Assembly: GCA_963682175.1 (NCBI GenBank)
Contig: OY821771.1
Span: 11,097,001 to 11,161,000 of the forward strand
DNA: 64,000 bases
DNA from: Triglochin maritima
Taxonomy: Eukaryota > Streptophyta > Magnoliopsida > Alismatales > Juncaginaceae
Reading direction: 5' to 3'
Every line of letters begins with the position of its first letter. The stretch's first letter is position 1. The notes under the pieces were generated by a model that saw only the letters and a program-made list of their open reading frames with translations, was not told where the DNA came from and made no database searches. This document shows, in pieces, positions 46,623 to 57,359 of this stretch. The translations under genes and the position numbers were made by a program.

Positions 46623-48020
46623 ATGGCTGCTAATTTCCGTGAGGAGGAGCAGTTGTTGGACCCACCTGTTCTTCCTATTGTCGCTCCCGTACCTCTTCGT
46701 GATCGATGCTACCAGAGGAAAATGGGAACCATTTTGAGGTCAAGCCTCAGTTTATTTTCATGATCCCTCACTTCACTGGGAAAGGTGACCCCTATATCTT
46801 TCTCAGGGAATTTGAGGAGGTATGTGCTATGTTCAAGCTGCAACAATACAGACTCCATCCATCTTAGGCTTGTCCCCTTTGCGCTGAAGGTTGATGCCAA
46901 GAAGTGGTTGTACAACAACCATGCGAATGCTTTTAGGACTTGGGATTAGTTTCAATCTGCATTCCTCAAGAAGTACTTTCCAAATCCTCGGACTCAAAAA
47001 TTGAGGAACGAAATCAATTCGTTCTATCAACATGAGACTGAATCATTCCATGTATACTTACAGAGGTTCAAGGAGCTACTATCCTCATGCCCTCACCATG
47101 GCATCGAGTTGTGGCGCATGTGTCAGATTGTCTACGAGGGTCTTCACATTCCATCCTGAATGCTCCTTGAGTCCATGTGTCAAGGAGAGTTCTTAGGAAA
47201 GGATGAAAGGGAGGCATGGGTTGTCCTAGAAAACCTCACTGAGAAAACCATGCAATGGAAGAGTGTAAGGGAACCACCTGCATCATCTAGCATAGGAGCA
47301 AGGATCGCAAATGCAAACTCGACTAGATCAGGTGCCGCATTTGCCGTCGATACCACTACGGCCACCGAGGCAAGCATGGCACCCTTAATGCGCCGTATGG
47401 ATTCGATTGAGCTCCAAAACAAGCACGATGTGTCTCAGGTGTCTGCATCTGGTTCATTTCCATGTCATTTATGTGGTGGGGTAGGTCATATAGGGGGTGA
47501 GTGTTCATCCATTCCTCCTGAGATGGAACATGTAAATGTCATCTATGATAGATCCAGGAATGACCCATATTCGTCATCATATAACCCTGGATGGAGGAAC
47601 CACCCTAATTTTTCATGGAACCATAACAATGCCCCAGGTGGTCCTTCAAACTTTTCTCGACCACCTAACCGACCACACTACCCTCCCATTCATTCACAGT
47701 CTCATCAGCCACCCCAAAGTCAGAACACCAACCCACCAAGTTTCCCAAATTCTAACAACTTGGAAACTCGGTTTAATTCGCTTGAGAACTTAACTCGTGG
47801 ACTTGAGAACTCTGTAAAAAACTTTATGTCGTCCACGAGTCAAGTCCTCACTTCGAATCAGCAGACCATCAAATCTCTCGAGCTTCAGATGGGTCAGTTG
47901 GCTCAGTCAATACATGAGAGAGAGAGAGGGAGTTTGCCTAGCCAACTTGTGGCTAACCCCCGTGCTCAACAGCACTCCAACATGAAAAATGCAAGTTCAA
48001 GACCACAGAGGGGCAAGTGA
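46623..48020 (+). pseudogene. Athila-like gag
   Basis: Gag starts at ATG 46623 (MAANFREEEQ). The frame then shifts near 46730, and the capsid domain continues through stops near 46867, 46947 and 47157 (PHFTGKGDPYIFLREFEEVC, KKYFPNP..KLRNEI). The last part, 47160-48020, is open for 286 codons. It has the zinc knuckle CHLCGGVGHIGGEC (47463-47504), the NPGWRNHPNFSW signature typical of Athila gags and a coiled, Gln-rich end (LENLTRGLENSVKNF). At least one shift and three stops make it non-functional. Confidence 0.88.
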
Positions 48021-51000
48021 ACTACGTGGAAGAACCTGTGGACCATGTTAATGCCATTGTGACCCTGAGAAATGGGAAGCAGGTCAACAACCACGTGTCC
48101 TTGCCAGAAAATCCATCTGTGCAGCCCCCTTGTGGGAATGATGGTGAGAAAGAGACCGAGGGTGAAAGTAATACACCAACGCCTCCCTATGCAAAATTTC
48201 TGAAGGATCTCTGTACAACTAAGAGGAAAACCAACGTCCCTAGCAAAGCCTTTTTGGAGGCTAATGTGAGCTCGATCATTTCGAACCCTACATACGTAAA
48301 ATTGAAGGACCCGGGTAGTCCAATAATTTCATGTATCATTGGGGACTCTCGCATTAATAATGTCTTGCTAGATCTAGGGTCAGCGGTTAACCTCTTACCA
48401 GCTTCTGTGTATCAACAATTAAGCCTAGGCGACCTCAAGCCTACAAAAACAACTTTGCAGTTGCCTGATCGTTCGATCAAAGTCCCTTTGGGGGTCATCG
48501 AAGATGTCCTAATCAAGGTCGGTGATTTCATATTTCCTGTTGACTTCGTCGTCCTTGAGACCAAACCAATCAAGACTACCCACTCTCAGATTCCATTGAT
48601 TTTGGGTAGACCTTTTTTGGCGACGTCAAATGTCTTGATCAATTGTCGCACTGGACTCATGAAATTGTCGTTCGGGAACTTGACCACGACATTCCATGTG
48701 TTCAATATGTCTAGGCAGCCGACATCTTTCGAGGACCCCATGGAAGTCAATCTTATCCGGGACTTGGAAGAAGAAATAGAAGAAGAGTACCCCCTGATTC
48801 ATGAAAATCTAAGTGCTTACATCATGGACGATTCCGATCATGAAGAGGACGGGAGCGAGTTGAGCAATGATGTGCATGTTGTTCAGTACATACGAGCTCC
48901 TCCTATCTTACATCTCGAGCTAGATATCACGCCTCACCTTGAGGAACCACCTACAATTGCGCTTCAAGAACTCCCTAAGGAACTGAAACACGTTTTTCTC
49001 GGTCCCAACAAGTCATTTTCGGTGATTATTTCATCGATGTTGACTGGTGATCAGGAAGAACGTCTGATTCAAGTCCTAAAGGAGCACAAATCAGCCATTG
49101 GGTGGTCCTTGAGGGACATCAAAGGGATAAGTCCCGACGTCGTGAAGCACCACATCTTTATGGAGGATGAGGCACGACCACGTCGCGACCCATAGAGGCG
49201 TTTAAATCCAGCAATGACAGAAGTAGTTAAGAAAGAGATGATCAAGTGTTTAGATCATGGCATCATTTTCCCCATTTCGGATAGTACTTGGGTAAGTCCT
49301 GTCCAAGTTGTGCCCAAGAAGTCGGGTATCACTGTTGTCCAGAATGAAAACAATGAGCTTGTACCCACACGACTTCAAACTGGGTGGTGAGTTTGTATTG
49401 ACTATAGGAAGTTGAACGCGGTCACGCGTAAGGACCACTTCCATCTACCTTTCATCGACCAGATGTTGGAGAGACTCGCCAGGCACGCCTATTACTTTTT
49501 CCTTGATGGTTATTCGGGGTACAATCAAATCCCAATCGCCCCCGAAGACAAGGAGAAAACCACGTTCACTTGTCCTTTTGGGACGTTTGCTTATAGACGG
49601 ATGCCTTTTGGACTATGCAATGCACCAGCAACATTCCAACGTTGCATGTTAAGTATTTTTTCCGATATGGTCGAGAACTTCCTTGAGATCTTCATGGATG
49701 ATTTCTCGGTTCATGGCACCTCCTTTGATGAGTGCTTGCACCACCTGAGACTTGTTCTCAAAAGGTGTTCGGAAACGAACTTAGCCCTTAATTGGGAAAA
49801 TGTCATTTCATGGTAACAAAATGTATCGTCTTGGGTCATGTGGTATCTCGTGATGGTATCGAGGTGGATAGGGCAAAAATTGAGCTTATTGCTAAGCTTT
49901 CGCCACCCACCTCGGTAAAAGAAATCTGTTCATTCCTTGGACACGCCATTTTTTACCGGCAATTTATTAAGGATTTCAGCAAAATAGCTCGCCCCTTGAT
50001 GAGCTTGCTTGCTAAAGGTACCTCTTTTGAGTTCACACATGAGTGCATGACTGCGTATGAGTTTTTGAAGCGTGAGTTGACCTCAGCTCCTATTATTAAG
50101 GTACCGGTGTGGACTCTACCTTTCGAGCTGATGTGTGATGCATCTGATTACGCGATAGGAGCGGTTTTGGGTCAGAAAGTCGACAAATTGCCTCATGTGA
50201 TCTACTATGCAAGTCGTACTCTCAATGACGGCCAGCACAACTACTCCGTTACTGAGAAAGAGTTCCTCCTGATCATATTTGTGTTGGAAAAATTTCGACA
50301 GTACCTCATTGGGTCGCATGTCATCATCTACACTGATCACTCAGCTCTCCGCTACCTTTTTTTCTAAAAAGGAGGCGAAACCCCGTCTCCTGCGTTGGAT
50401 CTTGTTGTTACAAGAGTTCGACCTTGAAATATGGGACAAGAAGGGATGCGAGAATGTCGTGGCTGATCACCTCTCTCGCATCCCAGTTGATCTTTCACTG
50501 GATCCACCGGTGAACGAGTTCTTCCCTGATGAGAACCTTATGGCAATAGCCTCACCCCCTGGTTCGCTGACATTGTGAACTATTTAGCAACCGGGGAGGT
50601 GCCGGCTCATTGGAGACACAGTGAGATAGCGAAATTCAAGTCGTTGTTCAAGCACTTCTATTGGGATGATCCCTACTTATTTAAGTATTGTGCCGATCAA
50701 ATCATAAGGAGGTGCATTCCTGACAACAAGATTCAGAGTGTCTTTCCTTTTTGCCATAAGGAAGCATGTGGTGGGCACTTCGGTACCATGAAAACTGCTG
50801 CCAAAATACTCCAATGCGGATTTTACTGGCCTACGTACGTTGTTCCAAGACGCTTTTGCATTTTCCAAAGCATGCGATAGGTGCCAACGTATGGGCCGCA
50901 TTGGCAGACGTGATATGATGCCACTCAATCCTATCTTAGTGGTCAACATCTTTGATGTTTGGGGAATTGACTTCATGGGTCCTTTTACTGTGTCCCATGG

Positions 51001-51867
51001 TCACCCTTACATCCTTGTGGCGGTTGATTATGTGTCAAAGTGGGTTGAAGCAATCCCCACTTGCACTAACGATCGCAAGGTTGTGATCAAATTTCTTAAA
51101 GAACACATCTTTGCGAGGTTTGGGACACCTCGTTGTATCATAAGTGATCGGGGGACACACTTTGTGAACCGATCCCTTGAGGCAGTGCTGAGGAAATACT
51201 CCATCACGCACAAGTTGGCCACACCTTATCATCCTCAAACCTGTGAGCAGGTGGAAATTTCCAACCGTCAACTCAAGAAAATTCTTGATAAAACGGTTAA
51301 TGCTTCAAGGAAAGATTGGTCGGTCAAGCTTAATGATACATTGTGGGCTTTCCGCACTGCATTTAAAACCGACAATGGCATGTCCCCCTACTGGCTGGTT
51401 TATGGCAAAGCTTGCCATCTTCCGGTAGAGCTTGAGCACTGGGCATTATGGGCAATCAAACATCTTAACATGAGTCATGATGTTTTCGGTGCCAATCGCA
51501 AGTTAGACCTCAACGAGTTGGAGGAGTTGAGAAATGAAGATTATGAGAATGTCAAGATCTGCAAGTCCCGCACTAAAATTTTCACGACCGTTTGGTTCAA
51601 ATCAAAACCTTTGAAGTGGGACAAAAGGCCTTGTTGTATAATTCTCGCCTCCACTTGTTTCTGGGGAAACTTTGGAGTCAATGGTCAGGGCCCATTATTG
51701 ATTTAACTTTCTCCCCTCATAAGGCGGTTGAGTTTCAAAATCGAAGGAATGGAGACGTGTTCAAAGTTAATGGACAACGCCTCAAACCGTACTTGGAAGG
51801 GACCACGACAGAGGTCGAGGAGCAAGTCGTGACTTTACACGAACTCCCCACGGATGTGGTCACATGA
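48017..51867 (+). pseudogene. Athila-like pol (protease, RT, RNase H, integrase)
   Basis: The protease frame 48017-49195 has the Athila-type D-L-G motif (LLDLGSAVNLLP, about 48363) and the ILGRPFL block. After TAG 49193-49195 and a TGA near 49388, reverse transcriptase (49412-49816) shows LDGYSGYNQIPIAPEDK, FGLCNAPATFQRCM and FMDDFSVHG. RNase H (49792-50578, one shift at about 50350) has CDASDYAIGAVLGQ and YTDHSAL. Integrase (50575-51706, shift about 50850) has an H..C zinc finger, [18 protein letters not shown] and the catalytic Glu in [13 protein letters not shown] tail frame runs to 51867. The order RT before integrase confirms Gypsy. I see no chromodomain. Confidence 0.9.
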
Positions 51868-52304
51868 TGTGATCCATCCCTTCTTTTGTTTGTACATATC
51901 ATTGTTGTGTTAAAAAAAGTTGAAAAATGAAGAAAAGCAAAAAATTGGAAGACCTTTTGGATATTTTCCCTTGCCTTTGGTCAAAACGCGTGATTTGCCT
52001 TGCCCTACCCATTCTTCCCAGAGAAAAAAAATGTGTCTTCCCCCTTGCTTTCGACGCCACCCAAATCCCACCCCCAAATCGCACGAACAGACCGCCAATC
52101 AGCGGTTTTTCACGGTTTTTTGTGCTCTGTTTGCGTTTTCTCTTCGCATGGTCGCGTAATTTTGGGTGTTCTGTGGGTTTCGTTGGTGGACTTTCTGTTT
52201 TGCGGCTGGTGTCGGCGTGCGGTGGTCTCCATCCCTCTCGCGCCGTGTTCGTCTTCACCGTCGTGTGCTCCGCCGTTAAAGCTCGCCAAAGTAGGTGCAG
52301 GTAG
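51868..52304 (+). other. Spacer between pol and the third ORF
   Basis: No conserved coding sequence. It holds the third palindrome-like site (52089-52108) and several short low-complexity frames that I do not consider genes. Confidence 0.5.
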
Positions 52305-53112
52305 GGCCAGCCACAATTTTATTCCAGAACTCAATTTTGCCTCCCTGATTCGTGAATCCGGGGAACCCTTCTACGATTGAATCGTAGCTAAAGGGTGGTA
52401 CCATTTGCTGTATGAGGGTGACGAAATCATGTACGTAGAGTCTCTCGTACTTGAGTTCTTCACTAAACTCGAGTGTGACCAGACCGGACCACTCGAGTTT
52501 AATGTCACTCTCAGAGGGGTGAAGCACACCGTGACATCCCAATTTATCTCTGACACGACTGGGATCCCCTTAGTCGATGAGCTCACGCCTACCCACGACA
52601 TTATTTTTTACCGATCTATGCTTGGGCGCGGGCAACCTATATCATCGCATGGGGGAGTACCTAATGCGCACATTTACTCCAATGTGCACATTGTAGCCAG
52701 GTGGGTGTGTAGAAATGTGTTGGGTCAAGAGCAGACCTCCACATTTTTCACACCTAGTTTTCGAATCGTGTATAGTCTGATGGATGGTTTACCTCAATGC
52801 ATTTGTCGAACATTGTTTGATGTTTTGGTGAATGCTAAAATGAAAGAAATACACTGTTTGCCTACTCTGGTTACCAAATTGTGTGGCATGTTGGACATCC
52901 CACGATTTGAGCGCATTCTGAGGCGCCAAGGCACCGACCTCGAGGTAGCGAAGATGACCCCGTCATTTCGCCATTGCCTTCCTGAGGCATGGGTGCCTGA
53001 CTACATGGAGGAGGATGTTAGAGCCAGTTCCTCAAGCTCTTCAGTGAGCTCAGGAACACTCTTTAACACCGACATTTCTGAGATGGCGGTCGAGCTGCAA
53101 AACGTCATCTAA
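52305..53112 (+). pseudogene. Third ORF of the Athila-like element
   Basis: The open frame from ATG 52405 to 53112 has 235 codons. An in-phase TGA at 52378-52380 divides it from upstream codons that continue the same pattern (NFASLIRESGEPFYD). The pattern LEFFTKLECD, a ..VTLRGVKHTVTSQFISDTTGIP core and the SRSM/AHIYSN region resembles the 'putative plant transposon protein' domain found downstream of pol in Athila/Calypso elements. This position is where envelope-like ORFs occur in this lineage, but I see no signal peptide or membrane segment here, so no envelope function is supported. The end is Ser-rich. Confidence 0.55.
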
Positions 53113-53315
53113 GCCAAACAAAACCAGAAGATCTATAGGAAATTGTCAACTATTGAGAGAGGTGCCTCTTCGGGCACCTCTGGCCGCCGTCATTAGTCCG
53201 GTACACCCTATCCATGCAATGGCACCATTTTTTCCATACATTCGGGCACCCAACATACTACCAAGTAAATCGAGGTTGGATGAAAAGTTTTCAGCTATAT
53301 CCTGAACCATTTCCT

Positions 53316-53612
53316 CTAACTGATCTCCCAGACTAACATTGTCTCTGTCATTCTTGGAACAACTAAATGATTCATTTTCACTGTGTCATATCCCATGTCT
53401 GTAACTTGGGTCGAAACCTTTCTCAGACAAATGTTTTTTATTTTCCGAAAAGTCAGAACTAACATATTATGACAATTACTGCATGGACAATACGCCATAT
53501 CTATGTCATTCCTATTATTTGAATGATTTTTGACCACCTCTAAGAACATATTCACCATGTTCTCATACTCATCACTCGATCGGTTTGAAAAAATCCACTC
53601 TCGATCTATTCA
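53316..53612 (-). pseudogene. CACTA transposase-associated domain
   Basis: The minus strand opens with IDREWIFSNRSSDEYEN (53612 downward) and continues through 53558-53316 with a CPCSNCHN Cys motif (about 53497-53474), the domain pattern of the transposase-associated module at the N-terminus of CACTA transposases. A frameshift after the Cys motif loses the W.YHGE end from the main frame. The rest of the transposase is absent. Its 5' terminus lies at 55574. Confidence 0.75.
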
Positions 53613-53814
53613 ATCTAAACATTAAGAAAAATGATAGTTTTTATTGAAGACAAGAAATAAAATTTCAATTTAAAAGAAAGTGTTCTTAGATGAGAAGATC
53701 CAGGGACCTGAAGATGAGAAAAAATGACTCGGGAGAGAGGAGATGAAATCCTTAATCTAGCGTGGGAATAAGGAGGGTTAGAAACATAACTAAGCAATCA
53801 AGGCAAAAGCAAGC

Positions 53815-54345
53815 ATAAAGTCCAGTATATGTCCGTAGCACTAGACGACGCCTAACTTCGAGGTCCCACTGAGGACCACTAATCTGTAGAAATCAAGAAC
53901 CTGGAGGTTCCTAAACTCTCAGGGAGACTAGATGAGCAACGACGTTCAGGCCGAAACGGTCTTAAACGGTGATGACCACTAGTCTGAAGGAAATAAAGAA
54001 CCCGGGGGTTCCTAAAATCTCAGGGAGATTAGATGGGCAATGACGTTCAGGCCATAACGGTCTTAAATGATTTCCTCTCCTTAATACGTCTGGAAATCCT
54101 AGGGGTCAACGTCTAATTTGATTTTATTAAGGCTCTTTTATTATGTGATTTTTGAGCCAAGGAAAAGGTGATGAAATCCCCCACCTCATCTCCTATAAGT
54201 GACTGCCCCTAGGTGTTTTTCATACATTAATCTAACAAACAACACACCAAACAAACACTCACCTCACTATTGTTTCAATGCAAGTCCTACTAGCTAATGC
54301 ATGTTTTCTAATGAATGACGAGCGAAAGAGATTATGTACCTTACA
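53815..54345 (-). mobile_element. Inverted fragment of an Athila-like leader
   Basis: The minus strand matches 45880-46310, including GGTGGGGGATTTCATCACC and a TTAGGCGTCGTCTAG block. It has its own internal duplication of about 100 bp (53871-53970 and 53979-54069), absent from the other copy. It sits inside what looks like the intron side of a CACTA element. Confidence 0.6.
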
Positions 54346-55119
54346 CCAGCAATCTATGACAGAAATCGTAAAATAAAAGATAAATACGATGAATGGAAAA
54401 TCCTATATGATGAATGACTTAGCAAATATTGTCTAATATTTTGTTATAGGTTATTAAAGGCCAAGTTGCTTAAGGGGGTCGATAAGTTATTATCATAATA
54501 CCAGCATATTTAAAGACAATATGTAAATAATATTGAAAACTCAAAGAAGCAAGGCAATAAACATTTAAAATATTAAAATTCAAGTATTAAAAACAATTAC
54601 TTGAATTATAATTTTAAGACGAAAAACATGTTAAACATAAAATATCATGTTATTCATAACAATTGGGATTAAAATTTTATTGAAAGTTTGACAGAACCTC
54701 CCCTAAAAATTTGCTATGAACTAATATTCGAATCCTGGGATTAACAAGAAAAATATATAATATTCTCCACTACTTCACATTCACATTACAAACATCAAAC
54801 ATTCATATCATGTATACTGATTTCCACTATATCACATAGACATTATAAATATAACATTTTCAACTTCAATTCAATCAACTTAGTATGTCATTCTAACTTA
54901 TGCAACTTTCTAAAACTTTGGGATGTTGGGTGGACTGAAAAATCGAAATCAAATGAACGAAACAACGAAATCCGATGGGCAATTCAAATCAAACTTTGGG
55001 TTGTTGCTAGATTCAAAATCAAAACAAAACAACGAAATCCGTTGGGAAAACTCGAAACTAATCGAATAACAACAAAAACACAACATGGGTCATAAACCAA
55101 GTTAAGCACGAACTATAGG
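54346..55119. other. A+T-rich stretch inside the CACTA 5' half
   Basis: No gene. Its composition and CACATTCACATTACAAAC-type words recall 27531-28200 beside the other transposase-associated domain. Confidence 0.4.
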
Positions 55120-55574
55120 AGGAGGAAATTGCGTTGGAGGAGGAGGTCATGGTTGGCGAGAGCGCGGCGCGGCTGTGGTGACGGAGGAGGTCGTTGTGGT
55201 GCCGGAGATTGGTCGTTGCGGTTTGGTCGGAGAACGGTCGGTTGGAGTCGGAGAACGGCTAGGTTTTGTCGTGGAGGTTTTTGTTGGAATAAATGTAAAA
55301 AAGACGTCGGTCATAGCCTAAAGTCAACGTCTATATGCATGGGGCATAGACGTCGGTTGTAGTATGTGACCGACGTCTATGGGTCGACGTCTATAGGCTT
55401 GAAGGATAAACGTCAGGGTATAGACGTCGGTTGCAATAGGTATTCTAAAAAGACGTCTAGAGGACCTCACAGACGTCAGTTGTATTAATAGTCGATGTCT
55501 ATACCTATAGATGTCGGCTATATGGGTGACCGACGTCTAATGGGGTGATGATTATTCACTATTCTGCACTAGTG
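55120..55574 (-). mobile_element. 5' end of a CACTA element
   Basis: The plus strand ends ATTCTGCACTAGTG at 55561-55574, which in reverse opens CACTAGTGCAGAAT, identical to the start of the 730-bp CACTA at 56447. Between 55300 and 55540 about a dozen AGACGTCGG/CCGACGTCT subterminal motifs are present. 55125-55275 matches, in reverse, the G+C-rich 56840-56960 segment of the 730-bp element. It is probably the 5' end of the element whose transposase piece is at 53316-53612. The other end was not found. Confidence 0.75.
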
Positions 55575-56357
55575 AATTGGGCACCCAGGGGAAAATCAGG
55601 CAATTTCCCGCCTTGGCAGAACCGCCCACCCTTTAAGGGTGGCATTTCGGTTGCCCGAAATTTTGCCTCCCGTTACGGAGGGCCTATGGGCTCTAGCCAT
55701 CTTCCATCAATTTTTTGTGATTTGTGAATTTGTATTTCTCCTGAGGAGAGAGAGTTGTACACTTGTAGGATTTGGTAACGTGAGTCACTTTGGGGTTTGG
55801 GGTTTAGAATTTTTTTGTTGCTGATGTCGACATGTTGAACATTGACTTTCTTGGGGTCTTCGGGCCTCAAACTATTGCTGCTAACGTCATTCTTTCAAAA
55901 GACCCATCGTGGAACTTTGTTCAATAAGTTTTTTAAAGCAATTGGCCACTGAAGGTCATATATGAAGAACATGAGGAGAAGTATTTAAAGAATATGACGC
56001 CCACCGGCCACCATTCCACCTCTGCATCATAATCATTTTTTAATGAGGCCCAAACACATAACATATGGATGGAGAGGAAAGTGGGGGTACCGGAGTAGCC
56101 ATCAATGGTGGGGGCAATAAATGAAGGCATTGTCAAGGAATATATATTCCATATCTTAATTAATGAAAGCGTTACTATAAATATAATAAGTAGAAATCGT
56201 TCTTCACTAACCTTTGTCTAAGTTATCGAGGACTACATGTCGACTTCACCAGGAAGGTGATCAAACACACGTTAACAAACAAACCTGTAACTATAAGTTC
56301 ACAACTTTCTATCACTAGAGACAAACAAAATAACAAATCAAAAAAGTTTGATTACAG
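55575..56357 (+). other. 5' flank of glycine-rich gene D
   Basis: No coding sequence. A G+C-richer patch with CCACCCTTTAAGGGTGG (near-palindrome, about 55626-55642) lies next to the CACTA end. The sequence just before the ATG should hold the old promoter; TATAAATATAATAAG near 56175 is a possible TATA. Confidence 0.35.
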
Positions 56358-57359
56358 ATGGCAAGAGCGTTCGTGTTGTCCGTCGACGCCAATGGTGGTG
56401 AGCATGGCAAATTCGGGGGACATTCCAGTAACCATTTTGGAACCATCACTAGTGCAGAATGGACTTTACTCGTCGTCCAATAGACGTCGGCCGTTATAAC
56501 AACCGACGTCTAGAAGGGAGAGCATAGCATAGACGTCGGTCGTTACTACGACCGACGTCGATGTGGTAATATAGACGTCGGCTATTGTATTACCGCGTTT
56601 ATGCGATGTCTATTGGGTATAACGTCGACAAATAGACGTCGGGTATCAGTTTAACCTGTGAGGTCGACGTCTATAGGGTATAGACGTCGGCCTATAGACG
56701 TCGGATATTATGAATATCCGACGTCTATAATCCCTGCATATAGACGTCGGACATTTATAATATCCGACGTCTATAGGTCTAAAAGAAAACGAACAGACGC
56801 GTTTTCTGTCATTCATTTCAGACAAAAACTCACCCAAACCCTAGCCGTCCCGCGACCGAATCCTCCTCCACGGCCGTTCTCCAACCGATCTGCACCGTCT
56901 CCGGCACCGCAGTGACGTCCCAACCTCTCCTCCCCTTCTCCGGCCCTCTTCTCCTTCTTCCTTCATCTCTCCACATCCTACCAATGTAAGTGTTAAGTTC
57001 GTTTTTGTTGGTTTATTTTTGGATTTTTCTTGTAGTAGTGATTCTTTTCTATGTTAGTATACTTCTCGTGTCGCTTATTGTTGGTGAATGCGACATTTCG
57101 ATTTTTTGGTTTTAATCTTGAATATATTCGTATTATCGTGATTTATGCTTAAGTTTGTTGATATTCTGTAGTAGTGCATTCTTGGAGTCGTATTCATGGT
57201 TTGAATGGTTTTAGCATCTCTATCGATCATGTCGGCTATAATCTTTTCTTGTGGTATTAGCTGACGTCGTCACAAGGGTTAGAGGGCGGTGTTTTTGGGG
57301 GTGGAGGCGGATATGGTGGAGGTTGTGGCGGTGGAGGTCGTGGTCAAGGTGGTTGTTAA
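56358..57359 (+). pseudogene. Glycine-rich membrane protein, copy D, split by CACTA
   Basis: The ATG at 56358 opens MARAFVLSVDANGG, matching the starts of copies A and B. After 29 codons a CACTA element (56447-57176) interrupts the frame just before the membrane segment. The sequence resumes at 57177 with the family's VFMV.MVLASLS pattern, but a TGA replaces the Cys codon of copies A and B. Downstream the reading reaches a Gly-rich tail with Cys, Tyr and Arg (GGGGGYGGGCGGGGRGQGGC) ending TAA 57357-57359, which needs further frame changes. So it was mutated beyond the insertion. Original function unknown. Confidence 0.75.
56447..57176. mobile_element. 730-bp CACTA element with CAT target duplication
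   Basis: The left end is CACTAGTGCAGAAT; the right end ATTCTGTAGTAGTG reads CACTACTACAGAAT in reverse, 12 of 14 matching. CAT flanks it on both sides (56444-56446 and 57177-57179), the 3-bp duplication of CACTA elements. Subterminal AGACGTCGG motifs fill 56495-56790. No transposase is encoded, so it is non-autonomous. 56840-56990 may be a former 5' exon ending in a splice-donor-like ATGTAAGT. Confidence 0.95.

Noticed and set aside
51899..52380. Basic 60-126 codon frames on both strands between pol and the third ORF
   Set aside because: They overlap each other in several frames, are low in complexity and have no conserved motif. Only the last codons in phase with the third ORF were kept.
52405..53112. 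Envelope protein reading of the third Athila ORF
   Set aside because: I see no signal peptide, membrane segment or cleavage site; position alone does not support it.
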